Of a DNA stretch of 64,000 nucleotides, positions 12,421 to 30,686 are shown piece after piece. A program made the position numbers and the translations under genes. Each line of letters begins with the position of its first letter. The stretch's first letter is position 1. The stretch covers positions 42,098,001 through 42,162,000 of the forward strand of contig OZ231127.1 in assembly GCA_965153355.1 (NCBI GenBank), read 5' to 3'. This DNA comes from Flaccisagitta enflata. Its lineage: Eukaryota; Chaetognatha; Sagittoidea; Aphragmophora. The notes beneath the pieces are model-generated. The model made no database searches and was not told where the DNA came from. It saw only the letters and a program-made list of their open reading frames with translations.

Positions 12421-12756
12421 TGACTTATTAGTGTATTTCATTGAGGGCTGATTTGAAGCCTGGAGGGCTGTCATGAGGCCAAGAAGTCAAAATGAGGGCT
12501 GGGAGGATTAATTTTAGAGAGCTAGTTTCAGGTCTGGCCGTCAGGGAATGCAGAAATCAGGACTGGAGATGCTGATTTAAAGTAAGTTTCCTCAAAAGAT
12601 CCTCATAACCTCGTCTTACGCTCTCGAGACCCTGATTTTTGAAATCCTCGTCGAAAAATGTGTGGAAATAGTGAAAAGAGTGATATTTTTGACGAAACCG
12701 AAATTTAAATTCACACTCGTTAGCATCATTACTACCCTCAGAAATTTTGCCGCCAT

Positions 12757-12889
12757 TTTTTTTAGGTGCGACATAGCACCTCTATAACTGGCTGTGTCCG
12801 TTGGTTGGTTGGTTGGTCGGTCGGTTGGTTGGTAACGCATTCGTTCGACGATCCACACTGTCGCACCTATTGGCCTACTTGGCCTTGTT
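12757..12889 (-). mobile_element. Hairpin-ended element, GGTGCGA subfamily
   Basis: On plus: TTTAGGTGCGACATAGCACCTC hairpin end, TTGGTTGGTCGG tract, then TGTCGCACCTATTGGCC...GGCCTTGTT. The internal TGTCGCACC complements the hairpin arm GGTGCGACA. Confidence 0.7.
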
Positions 12890-12975
12890 AACAGTTAAAC
12901 TGCTTTTATATGGATCTTTATCTCAATGACGATGACGATGTTGCATGGATTGCAAGACCAACCGACAACCATTAA

Positions 12976-13164
12976 GGGAAGAAGAAGAAGAAGAAGAAGA
13001 AGAAGAAGAAGAAGAAGAAGAAGAAGAAGAAGAAGAAGGAGAAGAAGAAGAAGAAGAAGAAGAAGAAGGAGATGAAGAAGAAGAAGAAGGAGATGAAGAT
13101 GAAGAAGAAGGAGATGAAGATGAAGATGAAGAAGATGAAGAAGAAGAAGAAGAAGAAGAAGAAG

Positions 13165-13195
<31 letters not shown>

Positions 13196-13400
13196 TAAGA
13201 GAGGAAGAACGAGAAGAAGAACAAGAAGAAGAGGTTAAGAGAGGGATAACGAGAAGAAGAAGAAGAAGAAGATAGGAAGTAGGAGAATCAGCAGAAGAAG
13301 AAAAAGTAGAAGAGAGGAATAAGGAGAAGGAGAGGAAGAAGAAGAAGAAGAGAGGGAGAAAAGGAGAAGAAGAAGAAAGGAAGAAAAGGAGGAACAGGTC
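12976..13400. repeat. (GAA)n microsatellite and purine-rich flank
   Basis: GAA repeat to about 13195, interrupted by GAT, then less regular GAAGAAGA-rich sequence. The poly-Glu and poly-Lys frames are repeat translations. Confidence 0.9.
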
Positions 13401-13430
13401 GCTTGTGAAGTTTGACGTTTATGGGAGTTA

Positions 13431-13432
<2 letters not shown>

Positions 13433-13482
<50 letters not shown>
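13433..13482. repeat. (GT)n microsatellite
   Basis: Pure GT tract. Confidence 0.95.
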
Positions 13483-13485
<3 letters not shown>

Positions 13486-13514
13486 CATGCGTGCCTGTGT
13501 TCACATACATGTAT

Positions 13515-13920
13515 GGGCAAGGTCAGGATACTTTTTGGACAACTTTGGGATAACTCTACCAACAGACCAACTTCTTGAGTCCTATTCCTAACTCATAGAT
13601 GGACCTCACACCCTGATAATTGAAACTTGATCATATTTCTAAATCCAGGATAGTTATTGACAACTCGAGGACAACTCAAGGAAAACTGGGACAACTGAGA
13701 CAACTAAAACCTATGTTGGACAACAGACCAAACTCTAGAATCACATGTGTTCTAGTTAAAACCAACAGACAACCTCCTGCAATATTCAGTCACTCAGAAC
13801 TTAAGACAGCTTTGGGACAAGTTCAGGACAGTGCAAGGACAACTCGAAGACAACTGAGAACACTATTGGACAACATCGGGACAACACTTGGACAACATAA
13901 TGACAACTCGGGGAACACAG
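13515..13920. repeat. Degenerate ~11-bp satellite (GGACAACTCGG-like)
   Basis: GGACAACT and GACAACTC recur irregularly across the region with decayed copies between. The 118-aa ORF here follows the repeat and is not supported as a gene. Confidence 0.6.
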
Positions 13921-13974
13921 AAAATGTTTTCATAGGACATTTTTTGACTTTCTGCAACCAACTCATACCAAAGT

Positions 13975-15244
13975 AATCTTTGGCACACTGCCGACGCTAT
14001 GCGACGCATAGGAGCAAGCTGAGCTCCTGGTATTTGGTAAATATATTATAGATGAATGTATTTCTCAATGAGCAGCGATGACCCAGCATTTTAAGTAGGC
14101 AAAATTAAAGTTTTAACAAATCGACTTTTTATAGTAATATTTATTTAAAATGCAAAAAAACTCAAATTTTGACCAAAAATACTATAGATATTCATGTTTC
14201 GGATTCCAGTGTCAACTTGCCATAAATCCCAAATGTATAGGCGTAACAAACAATTATTATAACTATTTCTAAACAAAAAAATGTACAATTTTTTCCTTTT
14301 TAAGCCTTATTAAAAGTACCATAGCGATTTCAATATAATAAATCATTTTTTATGAATCGCTCCAGCTTTTTCGCCATTTTCTTGTGACTTTAAAGATATT
14401 TTCATAACATTATTACTATTTTGTTATCATATTCATCCATACCGAAAAAGGAAAATGTCTCTTCAATGACGGCATACATGTAGATGAACGAATCAGACTT
14501 CTTCTGCAAAAACTTATTTAAAGCCTCAATGGCCAAAGAGAGAAAGGGGGTGTGGAAGGATAGACTGACATATGGAAGGGCGGACGGTTGTCAAGAAATT
14601 CGCTCCTGTATTCAAGAGGACATCGGTCCTTTGGAGCCGATAACGCCAGAGGTTTTGTCTCACTTGCGACTAAAGATTGCTTTGCCTAACTGATTTTTCG
14701 GATGTTTTCCCGCATTTCTATAGGATCGATAGTTCAGTAACCATCGGTAACGGGACACAGAAATCAGATGTATGGACAATATTTAGGGAATTGGGAAATA
14801 GGTAATTGCTCGGTATGAACAAATTCTATGTTCAAACCGAGAGTTGAAAGTTACAAGCATTCGCCGAGTGACCTCGTTATCTCCAATACTCTATCCAGTA
14901 ACAGGAAGAGGCGTATCGGAGAACACTTGTTAACGCTGCCACGCGTCATCCGACTTATGTTTCTCCGAGGCAAAGAGCCGAGATTTAGAATTTGAATTCT
15001 CCAAATGATTTTGAACCCACACAGCTAACCGTAGACTTTAAAACGAAAAACATAACTCACGAGATTTCAATGTTTTGTTTGGAAAAAAAAACTTAACTTT
15101 GACACAAAATAAATCTCGAATATTTTGGCGAGCGACTCTAAAATATGTCTATAACCAACTAGGCTTTATGCATTTGGCATCTAAGACCTAGGTTGTCTGT
15201 AATCTATTAGTATAGTAGAAATGAGCTGATGAGATGGTGAAGGG
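13975..15244. other. AT-rich spacer, no gene seen
   Basis: Unique-looking sequence. A 69-aa ORF at 14484-14693 has no splice context, signal or recognisable family and ends in GCGACTAAAG, reminiscent of a decayed element terminus. Confidence 0.4.
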
Positions 15245-15462
15245 ATTTTTAGTCGCTTGCCAAGCGACTCTATAAGAGGGTGTGTCCCTTGATTGGTTGG
15301 TTGGTAACGCGAAATTTTGGATGACGCGAAACCGACTGGAATTATGATTTCTTTGAATCACTGCCACATGACAGCGCCCGCCCTGCCATATACTGCTCCT
15401 GCCCATCATCATTACTGCCCACCCGCAAGCGACTACTCATTGGCCGTGTATCCGGCCTTGTT
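15245..15462 (-). mobile_element. Hairpin-ended element, GTCGCTTGC subfamily
   Basis: On plus: TTTTTAGTCGCTTGCCAAGCGACTC hairpin end; then GCAAGCGACTAC and CCGTGTATCCGGCCTTGTT. GCAAGCGAC complements GTCGCTTGC, a subfamily-specific match. Confidence 0.75.
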
Positions 15463-16330
15463 GAAGAAAACCTTATTCACTGCATCGACTCATTGAAGAC
15501 TGGAGAGAAATTATGTTATGAGTCACATTTGTAACGATGAAATGACAACAATGCCAATGATTTGTCAAATAATTTCGTAGTTGACGATAATTCCATGATA
15601 TTGAAGGAACATTGACATAGAATAGCCTCAGTCCGCGATGTTTTGTTGTCCGATGAGGGATTAGGTACCAGAAACCGAAGCGGAACTTGTCGTAAAGATA
15701 TCGCGTCTCATGAAATCTAAACGGCGATACATAATTCCTTTGCGTCAACCACCATCTGATAATCTTCTATGCATATGGTTGCACAACCAAGTTTACGCGT
15801 GTTTAATTTGTTCCTGACACTTACAATGGTGTTGAAGCTTCTGTGCTTGTATTAGGGAACTAAGCAGCGGCAAACGAGGAAGAAATAGAGTGAAAAAAAA
15901 GATGTCGCAATTTTTTAATAACCTTTGCTATATTAGATACGACTTAGTACGTGAGGTATTTGATCAGTTTTCAATCAGACTTACTTGGAAACGCATTATA
16001 GCCTGATCCCGTGATTTTTTTTACGATGAAATCTAAAATAATTGAAAGAGAATGGAGAAGGGCCTCAAAAATCACCCTCTGAGGTGAGATTGAGGCCAAC
16101 TCGCTAAAACACGCCATACCACCTTGTAGATTTACTAACAAGGAATCCAAATCTGTTTTCGGAAATTATTTTCTATGTGGCGAAGGATGGCGAGAGACAA
16201 TACTGTGAGCCTATGCCGAGAACAATTACAAGAACCATAAATACCATCATTAGATTGACATGTTGCGCACCTTTGTTGCATCTCCAAAAGACGAAAAGCT
16301 AAAATTCATTATTTTATTGAGTTGAATATC
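15463..16330. other. Spacer, no gene supported
   Basis: A 91-aa minus-strand ORF at 15473-15748 has varied composition but no recognisable family, no donor or acceptor pair, and a competing frame. Left unannotated. Confidence 0.35.
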
Positions 16331-16866
16331 GTTTTAGTTGCAACTCTAGAAAATGCTTTGTCCGTCCATCCATTGGTTGGTCCATTCAATGGTCCATCCG
16401 TCCGTCGGTTCCATCAAACACGAATAAAAAAGTGGGAAAACGCGCAAATCCGTCCCTGCCCACCCGTCCGCAACTGTATCCGGCCTTGGTTTTTTAGTTG
16501 CGGACACGCAACTCTTTAAGAGGCTTTGTCCGTCTGTTGGTTCATAGGTCCGTCCATTGGTCCGTCCGTCGACCCGAGTTGAAAGGTGGGAAAACGAGCG
16601 TTTTAGAAGCTTTTTGTGAGTGTGTCTGTGTTGTAACGGGATTTGGGTGGGGCATTGGGTGTGGATAGGGGTTGGCTGCCCCTGCCCACCCGTCAGCAAG
16701 ATATTGTGACCCCGCGTCACTTGCTTTTTTTAGTCGCGTGCACGCGACTCTACAACCCACTCTGTCCGTCTGTCGGTCTGTCTGTCGGTGACACTTAGCT
16801 TCGCTTAGCTTTTTCGCCGCTCCTGCCCACCCGCACGCGACTTCGGCTCGTGTATACGGCCTTGTT
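16331..16866 (-). mobile_element. Three hairpin-ended elements head to tail (16331-16490, 16491-16724, 16725-16866)
   Basis: All three run in the same direction. The first ends GTCCGCAACTG...CCGGCCTTGG; the second has hairpin GTTGCGGACACGCAAC and ends CCCGCGTCACTTG; the third has hairpin GTCGCGTGCACGCGAC and ends GCACGCGACT...ACGGCCTTG. They belong to different subfamilies, so this is serial insertion rather than tandem duplication. Confidence 0.7.
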
Positions 16867-17095
16867 TGTTTTTGCTCATGCCGTTGTCACTTGATTTTTT
16901 CGTATTTGGTCTTCTCTTTAATTCGTTTGGCGACACAAAATGAAATGTCATTTCACTAAGTTGCAAACTTTTCAATCTGTAATCTTGAATTTGGTGATTT
17001 TTCTTCATGCGTTAGTGAAATTTTTTTCTCAATTTAACACGTTTGGTTACTAAAGAGGAATAAATCAGTCCATTCTCATAATGGAAAAGACTCCT

Positions 17096-17669
17096 GTTTA
17101 GTCGCGTACTATGTGAATCTAAACCCCGCCTTGTCCATCCATTGGTCGGTTGGTTGGTCATATTTTCCTTTTTTTGTTTTAGTCCAAACTCATTTTAAGT
17201 AAATTATGTCATTTTAAGTCAATTTAAATCATTTGGGTCATTTGATTTATTTTCATCATTTTAGTGATTTTTGGTCAATCTGAGTCAATTTAGGTCTGTT
17301 AAATTCAATTTAAGTCATTCTAGGTCAATTTAAGTCATTTCGGTCTCTTATGTCATTCCAGTCATTTCAGGTCAATTGAAGTCATTTTTGGTCAATGTAA
17401 GTCAATGTAGATCATTTTAAGTCAATATATCAAAAAAATTCAATGAAGGTCATTTTAGTAATGTGGTTGTGTAATTAAGCAATTATATAAGTATCGCACA
17501 CGACTTATTTATTAGTCGCTTGCTACACTTGGTTGTTCCGCCACATTCTACCCGTTTTTTGTATTTGCGGTCTTAGGTCTCACTGCTCCTGCCTAAATGC
17601 TTAAATGACCTAAAACACGGCCCATGCCCACCTGTCTGCAACTGGGGTAGCTTTGTATCCTGCCTTGTT
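17096..17669 (-). mobile_element. Hairpin-ended element with TCATTTTAAG-type internal repeat
   Basis: On plus: TTTAGTCGCGTACTATG hairpin end (decayed), GGTCGGTTGG tract, a degenerate TCATTTTAGGTCAATTTAAG array (17170-17460), then CTGTCTGCAACTGG...TGCCTTGTT. An internal GTCGCTTGC at 17515 may be a second nested end. Confidence 0.5.
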
Positions 17670-18620
17670 TTTAGTCACATGCACACAACTACAACCAGCT
17701 TTGTCTGTCCGTCAGTCAGTCACGATTTTATTTCTTTGACCACACTGCTCCTGCCCAAATGGTCTAGTGTGTGTGTGTGTGTGTTGGTAAGTGTGGTGTG
17801 TACAATTTGAAATCTAACCGAAAATGTGGTTGATCAATGTAAATTTACAAGTAGAAGATGCCCTATAAATTTTGCCTAAAATTCGACCAAAACTTAAATC
17901 TTATCACTAACGGTCGGCCTAGATGGTGCCAGCATCATCACCAGTATCTATGTTAATCATCTGGTAGGTTATTAGAGTGCATCTGCTCATCTCGACTCAT
18001 TGCAAGACACAGTATAGCTCTATTTCCTTGGAGAAGAAAAAGTGCCAGGAACTGAGTGGCAGATACTGCTCACTTACACTGATCCAGGCGACATGAAATG
18101 AGTCCATAGTGTCATTTATGGCTGTAATTTGTGTCACCCATGTAAATACAAGCCAATCTATGTGCTGGAGGCCATATTCAATCATTTCAGCTGTTTTCAC
18201 ATTAGTACCCTACTTGTATTAACAAGACGTTGGCACGGATTTTGAACGAGGGAAGCAGGGGTGTATATGAGTGAGTCGCTTTTGAGTCCCCCCCCTGCCT
18301 TTGATTATCTTCCCCGCAACGCGTTGCGTAGCATTTCAAAATCTATGATTTTCTTCCCCATTTAAGGCAGCGAAACAGTTTAGTTAAGGTTTAAACAGTG
18401 TTATTTTTTGTTATACTAATCAGTATTTATAATTTGGTTCTGCCATAAGTTATTTTTCCCCCAAATTTCTTTTTTTCTCTTTTTCCACCTTTGATTTTCT
18501 TCCCCATCTCCAAACCTTTTGATATTTCCCCCCCCCCCCACTGGGGGGGAGGGGGAAACTCAATTATATTCAGGCCTGGAGGGAAGTAGAAAGATTTGGG
18601 TGTTCAGGCGTTATATCACC
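17670..18620. other. Spacer with an element fragment and homopolymer runs
   Basis: About 17670-17765 is a hairpin-ended element fragment (TTTTTAGTCACATGC...CTGCTCCTGCCC). 17768-17784 is a short GT tract. No gene seen; poly-C/poly-G runs occur near 18530. Confidence 0.45.
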
Positions 18621-18621
18621 A

Positions 18622-19141
18622 ACAGGTCGCCCAAGGGCAATATGTGGTCAGCGATACCCGTTGCCCTGCTTTGAGTGATTGTGAATTGGAGTGAAGGGTA
18701 GCAGGGCAGCGGCCCCGAAGGGGACGATGTCCTGTAGAACACAGGGGGAATATTGTTCGTCCTGCCTGAAGAAGTGGATGAGATGCTGACTGAAGGCCTT
18801 CAAGAGCCTTAACTGAGGTCTAAGAAGGCTGATGTAAGGCCTGAGAATGTCAATTGGAAGCTTGAGAAAGCTGGCCCTGAGAATTTGGATTTGAGGCCCG
18901 AGAAGCCTAATTAGAGGCCTGAGAGGCCAAGTTTGAAGCCTGAGAGGCTGGATTTGAGACCTGAGAGGCTAGATTTGAGGCCTGAGAGGCTGGATTTGAG
19001 GCCTGAGAGGCCGGATTTGAGGTCCCAGTGCCCAGATTTGAGGCCTGAGGGGCCCGATGAGGGGGGGGGACGAACGGACAAACGAACGAACGAAAGTCCC
19101 CTGTGTTCTACAGGACATCGTCCCCTTCGGGGCCGCTGCCC
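18622..19141. mobile_element. Foldback element of the GGGCAGCGGCCCC family
   Basis: Inverted arms start GGGCAGCGGCCCCGAAGGGG (18704) and end CCCCTTCGGGGCCGCTGCCC (19141). They enclose an array of GGCCTGAGAGGCTGGATTTGA units (18890-19060). The left flank AACAGGTCGCCCAAGGGCAA matches the start of the copy at 42291. No ORF except repeat translation. Confidence 0.75.
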
Positions 19142-19365
19142 AAAAACGAACATACCGTTTAAGGACCATAGAATTCATTCGAAATTGGTGTTGAAATTGT
19201 TTACGATTGTTTAAAAATCTTACCCCCCTTCACGAGACATAATCGAAAAAGTGTTGAGTTAATGGTCCTTTTTGTCGTGAATGACGAGGCGCCAGAAGCT
19301 GGCTAACGAAAAAGAGACCTTCTGTCTTTGTATCTTTCTGACTGTTCGTCAATATATACGTCTTT

Positions 19366-19458
<93 letters not shown>

Positions 19459-19464
19459 TGTGTG

Positions 19465-19544
<80 letters not shown>

Positions 19545-19585
19545 ACTCTCTCTCTCTCTCTGTTCTCTCTCTCCTCCTCTCTTGA
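19366..19585. repeat. (GT)n followed by (CT)n compound microsatellite
   Basis: About 90 bp of GT joins about 110 bp of CT. Confidence 0.95.
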
Positions 19586-19689
19586 CGGATGGACGGACGG
19601 AAAAACGAAAAAAGCCTCTCATAGAGTTGCGTGTCCATTCTTTGAATTACTTTGGATCTTGATGTTAGACGCAGCTTTATCATTTATTT

Positions 19690-20370
19690 ATTAAAGACTG
19701 CTGTCCAGCTCCGTTTGGTCCCTTTGGTCCCTCTGTCGGTTCATCAGTCGATCGTTCTGTTTCGGGGAATTGTTAGATTCATGACCTTTAAAATCCGAAG
19801 TAGTTAAGGTATTTAGATCAGTTTATAGTTAGCCTAACTACTATTTTCAATCAATTTTGACTCAAATATTTCATATTTCTCTGTTTTAACTAAAAAAAAT
19901 CTTTCCCTTGCGAATTGTCAAGAATTTTTCCAAAATTCATTTAAATCTTAAGAAAAATAGCTGATTTTGTCATTTTGCACCCTAAAATTAGTTGACTAGT
20001 TAACTAGTTAATTACAGTTAATCAACTACGGTTTTTTTTTAAACTTTTACTAGTAAACTAACTACTTAAAGTTAACTACGATTGACCCTACTTCCCCAGC
20101 CCATTAGTGTCCTCGTGTTTCCAGCCCGGTTTCCCCGCACTTCTACAAGAGGTCGTGTCCGTCCGTTGGTCGGTTGGTCGGTAAAGCAAACGTTTTAAAT
20201 GAGCAAAACGGCCGATACTGACTTCCTTTTCATTCCTATCACCTCTCAAACCTTAACACATTCATTTTCGTTCTGATGTTCATTCATTCACTCATTCATT
20301 TATTCATTTATACAGTATGATCCATCTCGGCTGTAACATTTAATAACGGCATTGCTCGAAAAGTAAAAGA
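19690..20370. other. AT-rich spacer, no gene seen
   Basis: Contains TTAACTAGTTAACTAG-type repeats near 19990-20070 and an element fragment (GTCCGTCCGTTGGTCGG) near 20155-20190. Confidence 0.4.
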
Positions 20371-20384
20371 GGGTCATTCTGTCT

Positions 20385-21187
<803 letters not shown>

Positions 21188-21189
<2 letters not shown>

Positions 21190-22328
21190 CTTTTCTCTTT
21201 CCTCGTTTCTCCCTTTCGTCGGCCCGCCCGCGCGTCCGCCGAAAGGGGTCCGGATACGTCTCCTCTTCCTCAAAACCTCGAAAGCGCCCTATTCTTTCCT
21301 CTTCCTCTTCCTCTCCCCCATGCTTGACCCTTGTTTGTCTCCTTTTGAATCTCCTTTTCCTTGCTCTTCTTCCTCATCTTTCCCCCTCTCGATCCCCCGT
21401 CCGTGATTAAGTTTCCTCTTTGGAAAAGGGGGTTCGTATTCACTTCTCTCTCCCATCGTCTCTCCGGTCTATTTTCCTCAAGTGGCTACTGTTAACACAC
21501 AAGAAGAAACTCCTATCAGTTAACCTTTTTTTGAACGAGCGCCTATCAAGAATCGGTAAGTTAACTAGCATGTAAAGAAGGGTTGACTAAGTATGAGCAA
21601 TCGAATAAAGATTATTCCAAACATTTTTCATGTTCCATTTGCACAATTAGTGCCCAATCTATTTGCATCAACGCTTGTAGTTGCGTATAAGTGATAGCTG
21701 TAGTTATGAGAGAAATTTATTCCTCAGTCATTCTATACGACTACAGCATTGATGACGGAGTGCCCAGATCAAATCCAGCAGATTGGCGTTTATTTATGCA
21801 AATGGAACATAAAAATTGCTTAGAAATAATCTTTAGTCTTGATGCTCAAATTGAGTCTATGTCTGAGTATGTGGGAAAGGGGGGAGGTGGGGGGGGGGGG
21901 CTGAATTCCTGATCTTGTAGATTTCTTTGTAACTCGTTTGATCTCATCGTTATCATAAAAGACACTAGTTCTGAAACATTTACTTTTTTTTTTCAAATTT
22001 CATTCATCGTTCGTTACTTTCTAAATCCGAAACTAACCCCTTATTTGTACATTGTTATGCTGCTGATATTAAAATTGTTGATTGTGAATTTGTTAAAAGG
22101 ATAAAAAGTTAAAATTTTTGGCTACATTTTTTTTAGATATTAGTAAAAATCTTTTGTTTTTATCCTAGATAAAAAAAAAATGACTGCTAAGATAACTTTT
22201 CCAAAGAATTTCTGAGTCTTATTATAAACAAAACTAGGTAGAGTTGCTAAAAGCTAATATATTATCAACAATCTTTACTTGTGTTTAAAATGAAAGATGC
22301 ATTAAAATTAAGTACATCAAAATTGGAA
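21188..22328. other. Spacer, no gene seen
   Basis: Pyrimidine-rich to 21420, then AT-rich. A block near 21655-21900 resembles 23030-23270 (see the dispersed repeat there). Confidence 0.4.
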
Positions 22329-22490
22329 ACAAGGCCGGATACACGGCCATCAGTTGCGGACGGGTGGGCAGGGGCGGAAATGCGCGTTTTCTCACTTTTC
22401 GACTCGATGGTTACGGACGGACCAACCAACGGACGGACCAACGGACGGACGGACAAAGCCTCTTATAGAGTTGCGTGTCCGCAACTAAAA
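22329..22490 (+). mobile_element. Hairpin-ended element, GTTGCGGAC subfamily
   Basis: Left ACAAGGCCGGATACACGGCC, then GTTGCGGAC and GGGTGGGCAGG; right GGACGGACGGAC tract, hairpin GTTGCGTGTCCGCAAC, CTAAAA. A clean 162-bp reference copy. Confidence 0.8.
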
Positions 22491-22623
22491 ATAGGTAAGT
22501 GTTTTGTAATCAGTGCCCCCATATTCCTCAATAATGATGATCTGATCAAAAGAAATTTGCATATTGACACACTCGAATGTCTCAGTGATAGCTGATGGGA
22601 GAGCTCACCAAAGCAGGAAAAAA

Positions 22624-22926
22624 ACAAGCCCGACCGGGCAACGATACGTCCGGACTGTGTCTCTTCGTGTATTGACTAAATATGTGACATACATGGAGAT
22701 AAAGATGGACAGACAGATGAAGCGACAGAATAGTGAATGAGGCTCTCAAAACACGTTTGTTGATCATTAGATTCAGTATGGGATCTCAACGTGGCCTAAA
22801 TCAGCCGAGAAACGCGGTCTTCGCACAGGCGTTACGGACGGATGGACGGACGGACGGACCAACGGACCAACGGACCGACGGACAGACCCTCTTATAGAGA
22901 TGCGTTCCTGACGGACGTATCTAAAA
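22624..22926 (+). mobile_element. Hairpin-ended element, GATACGTCC subfamily
   Basis: Left ACAAGCCCGACCGGGCAACG, then GATACGTCC; right hairpin GATGCGTTCC...GGACGTATC then CTAAAA. The unusual ATACGT spelling is shared by left motif and hairpin arm, while the sister copy at 32727 spells both with ATGCGT. Confidence 0.75.
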
Positions 22927-23029
22927 ATCAAAAGCACGTAAGCGGAGATTGCGTTCTCTTAGTCTTAACTGGGTGCATACCGGACCAATAAGTAGTCACG
23001 TGTTGATGGTCTAAATGGAAAATTGATTT

Positions 23030-23270
23030 AGACTTGATCTGGGCACTCCGTAATCAATGCTGCAGTTGTGTAGAATTGATTGCTGTAATTATGAGAAAAA
23101 TTTCTTCGGTTGTCATTCTTTACAACTGTGCTTATGACAAGTCAAAATCGATTTTCCAAGTAGATTGGGCTTTGGCTACAAAAATGGAACATGAAAAGTG
23201 TTTGGAAATAAATTTTTCTTTTGAATGCCCATATTGTACGCATTCTAGTGGGCAGGGATGTAGGAGGGCT
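23030..23270. repeat. Dispersed repeat shared with 21655-21900
   Basis: Both contain ATTATGAGA, TTTATGCAAATGGAACAT- or CTACAAAAATGGAACAT-like stretches and GAAATAA..TTT in the same order, much diverged. Function unknown. Confidence 0.4.
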
Positions 23271-23635
23271 GGTGCCGTAATTTGGGTGGGCGAGGGCAAT
23301 TATGATCAGACTAATCAATTTTAGAGTCGGACAAACGTCTTTGTTCACTTGAGGCAAAAATTGATTGATTCTTTAGATGTCAATTAATGGAAAGATTTTT
23401 CTTTTGCGGTATTTCATCTGGTGTCCTACCTAGGCTTTGAATTCTGCCAAAACTTGTCATAAAAACTTTTGTGCAGCTCTTTTCTCTCTAACTTGATGGA
23501 TGTCATTTTCTTTTGCCATTTTCAGAAAAGTGATGCCATCATAAGATCACTCTTATTTCCAAACGCTTTGACCTACAGGAACTAGATTGGTCTTACATGC
23601 TAGATCTTCCATAGTTATTTCTGAAACTTAACAAT

Positions 23636-23782
23636 TTTTATTCACGGACACGCGACTCTACACCTTACCGTGTCGGTCGGTAGATCGGTCCGTCCGTTGG
23701 TCCGTAATATTTCTGAATTGCGAGCATTACTGCTCCTGCCCAACCATCCGCGAGTGGACTGCCGTGTTTCCGGCCTTGTTTT
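23636..23782 (-). mobile_element. Hairpin-ended element, GTCGCGGAC subfamily
   Basis: On plus: CACGGACACGCGACTC end, GGTCGGTAGATCGG tract, CCATCCGCGAGTGG, then TTTCCGGCCTTGTT. Confidence 0.65.
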
Positions 23783-23951
23783 CTACCTATTCTTAGTTTC
23801 CTACTAGTGGTTTAGTTTTTAATATTTATACAGTTGTAGGTGAACAAAGAGTTTTGTCCTAAGTAATACACATTTATGTTACGCATCATCTAACCCCTTC
23901 GCAGGTGATATACTTTTTATGACGATCGTTACTGAATTTTGTCTTAGGAAA

Positions 23952-29070
<5,119 letters not shown>

Positions 29071-29435
29071 CTGTTAAATTCTCGTAAGGCATCGATCATC
29101 TCTTTTAGTTCATTGAAAAAAAAAACTATATTTGCCAAAAAAACGCCGTCCTCTTGTTACCACCATACGTTGAAAGTTGAAATGAGTATGTATTCACATA
29201 GATCTTACAGTAGTTGTCGGTGTGCGGAATGAATTCTTGCGCGTGATTTTTGTGTTTTTTTTCCTGTTGGCTCGTGTCGTGTTATTCCTTCATTTGGTTG
29301 TTCGCTCTCTCTGACTCTTTCTTCTTTTTAAAGCCCGGTACGTGTGGACAGATGCCACCTATCATAGAAGTCAATCATATCGTTTGTGATTTGAGACATT
29401 TTTCAAAGAAATAGCCTGCGTGATTTAACGACCCA

Positions 29436-30060
29436 AAGCATTGATCATCAAAATGGTAGACCTCGAAAGTTGAGGGTGACCAATCAAGGTTGTTGGCTTG
29501 CTGATCCATCGTTGAACACTTGAATTTGAAAACATCAAAGGAATAGACTGGTTGAATACTTGCTAATAAAGAACATCGATTATCAAAGATCTTGTCAGTG
29601 ATCAAAGAAATTGGCTAGAATGATTTCATAGATTCTAGGCACTTACTAATGATACAAAAGACCGACACTTAATTATTTTAGACTTTAATCGAAGAAAATG
29701 GCTGTGTTTTTTTCTGAAAGGAGAATCATTGAAAGTCTTTGTAGTTGATATAACAAGTGTGAAATATGTCAATCAAAGAGCATGATAAATTGACGAAATT
29801 TTCATAAATTGACTGGTTGATTCAATCGTTAATGTGAATTGTTGTTTATCAAAGACTGCGCTAATGATTTTGGATACTAAATCAAACAAGTTCATTCAAT
29901 ATCAAGAAGAATTGAATATCAAATCAAAGAGAATGTTTTGGATTTCAGACATAAAAAAAATTGCCAACACAAATCACAAATCAAAGAAACACAACAAACT
30001 GACAATAATCAACGAAGTTGTATAGTTTAGACTAATTAGCATTGATTGTCAAAGATATTG
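29436..30060. repeat. Left copy of a ~0.6-kb direct duplication
   Basis: Matches 30687-31340 in order and orientation (for example AACATCGATTATCAAAGATC and TGTTTATCAAAGACTGCG). The region is rich in TTGATTATCAAAGA-like words. No gene supported. Confidence 0.8.
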
Positions 30061-30372
30061 ATTAATTTGGAAAAAAGACAAAGAATACCTTCGGCTTTTT
30101 GAGACCTGCGGAGGAATTTGGATTTCCCTTTTTTGCATGAGTGGTTTAAGAAAGTTGGTCTGCTTTTTGGGCCAAATGATACTACGTAAAAAATTTGTAG
30201 CTAAGAAAGAGATAATTTTCCTCTTTCAGATGACGCCAAGAAAAATTCTGTGCGATCAATAGTTTTGTAGCTATGATTTTTTAAATCTTTTCTTATTTTT
30301 ATCCAATTTTTCTTTTTTTCCTAAATATCATCCTTTTTCATTGATCATAATTTCGGGCCCAATGTAACATAA

Positions 30373-30683
30373 ACAAGGCCGGATACACGGCTACCCTAGT
30401 CGCGTGTGGGTGGGCAGGAGCAGTGCTGGAGAAGGTCACTAGGGCATCTGGGCAGGAGCCGTATGCTCAAAAAGCTCAAAAACGCCGAAAAAGTGAAAAC
30501 GACCAACTGACCAACCGACTGACTGACGGACTGACATAGTGGAGTGCGTAGCACGACGGCAATAGCAAAATCATCATATTTGTCGGTGTCCGTCCGTGAA
30601 CACGAGTCGAAAAGTGTGAAAACGTGCATTTCCGCCCCTGCCCTCCCGTCCGCAACTAGTATTGGCCGTGTATCCGGCCTTGT
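30373..30683. mobile_element. Two facing hairpin-ended element fragments between the duplicated blocks
   Basis: 30373-30555 runs ACAAGGCCGGATACACGG, GTCGCGTG to GTGCGTAGCACGAC. 30580-30683 runs the other way, from GTCGGTGTCCGTCC to GTCCGCAACT...CCGGCCTTGTT. Together they interrupt the direct duplication. Confidence 0.6.
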
Positions 30684-30686
30684 TGG

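Noticed and set aside
13620-13976. 118-aa ORF
   Set aside because: Follows a degenerate 11-bp satellite; no family, no splice sites.
15473-15748. 91-aa minus-strand ORF with protein-like composition
   Set aside because: No recognisable domain or splice partners; could be chance in AT-rich DNA.
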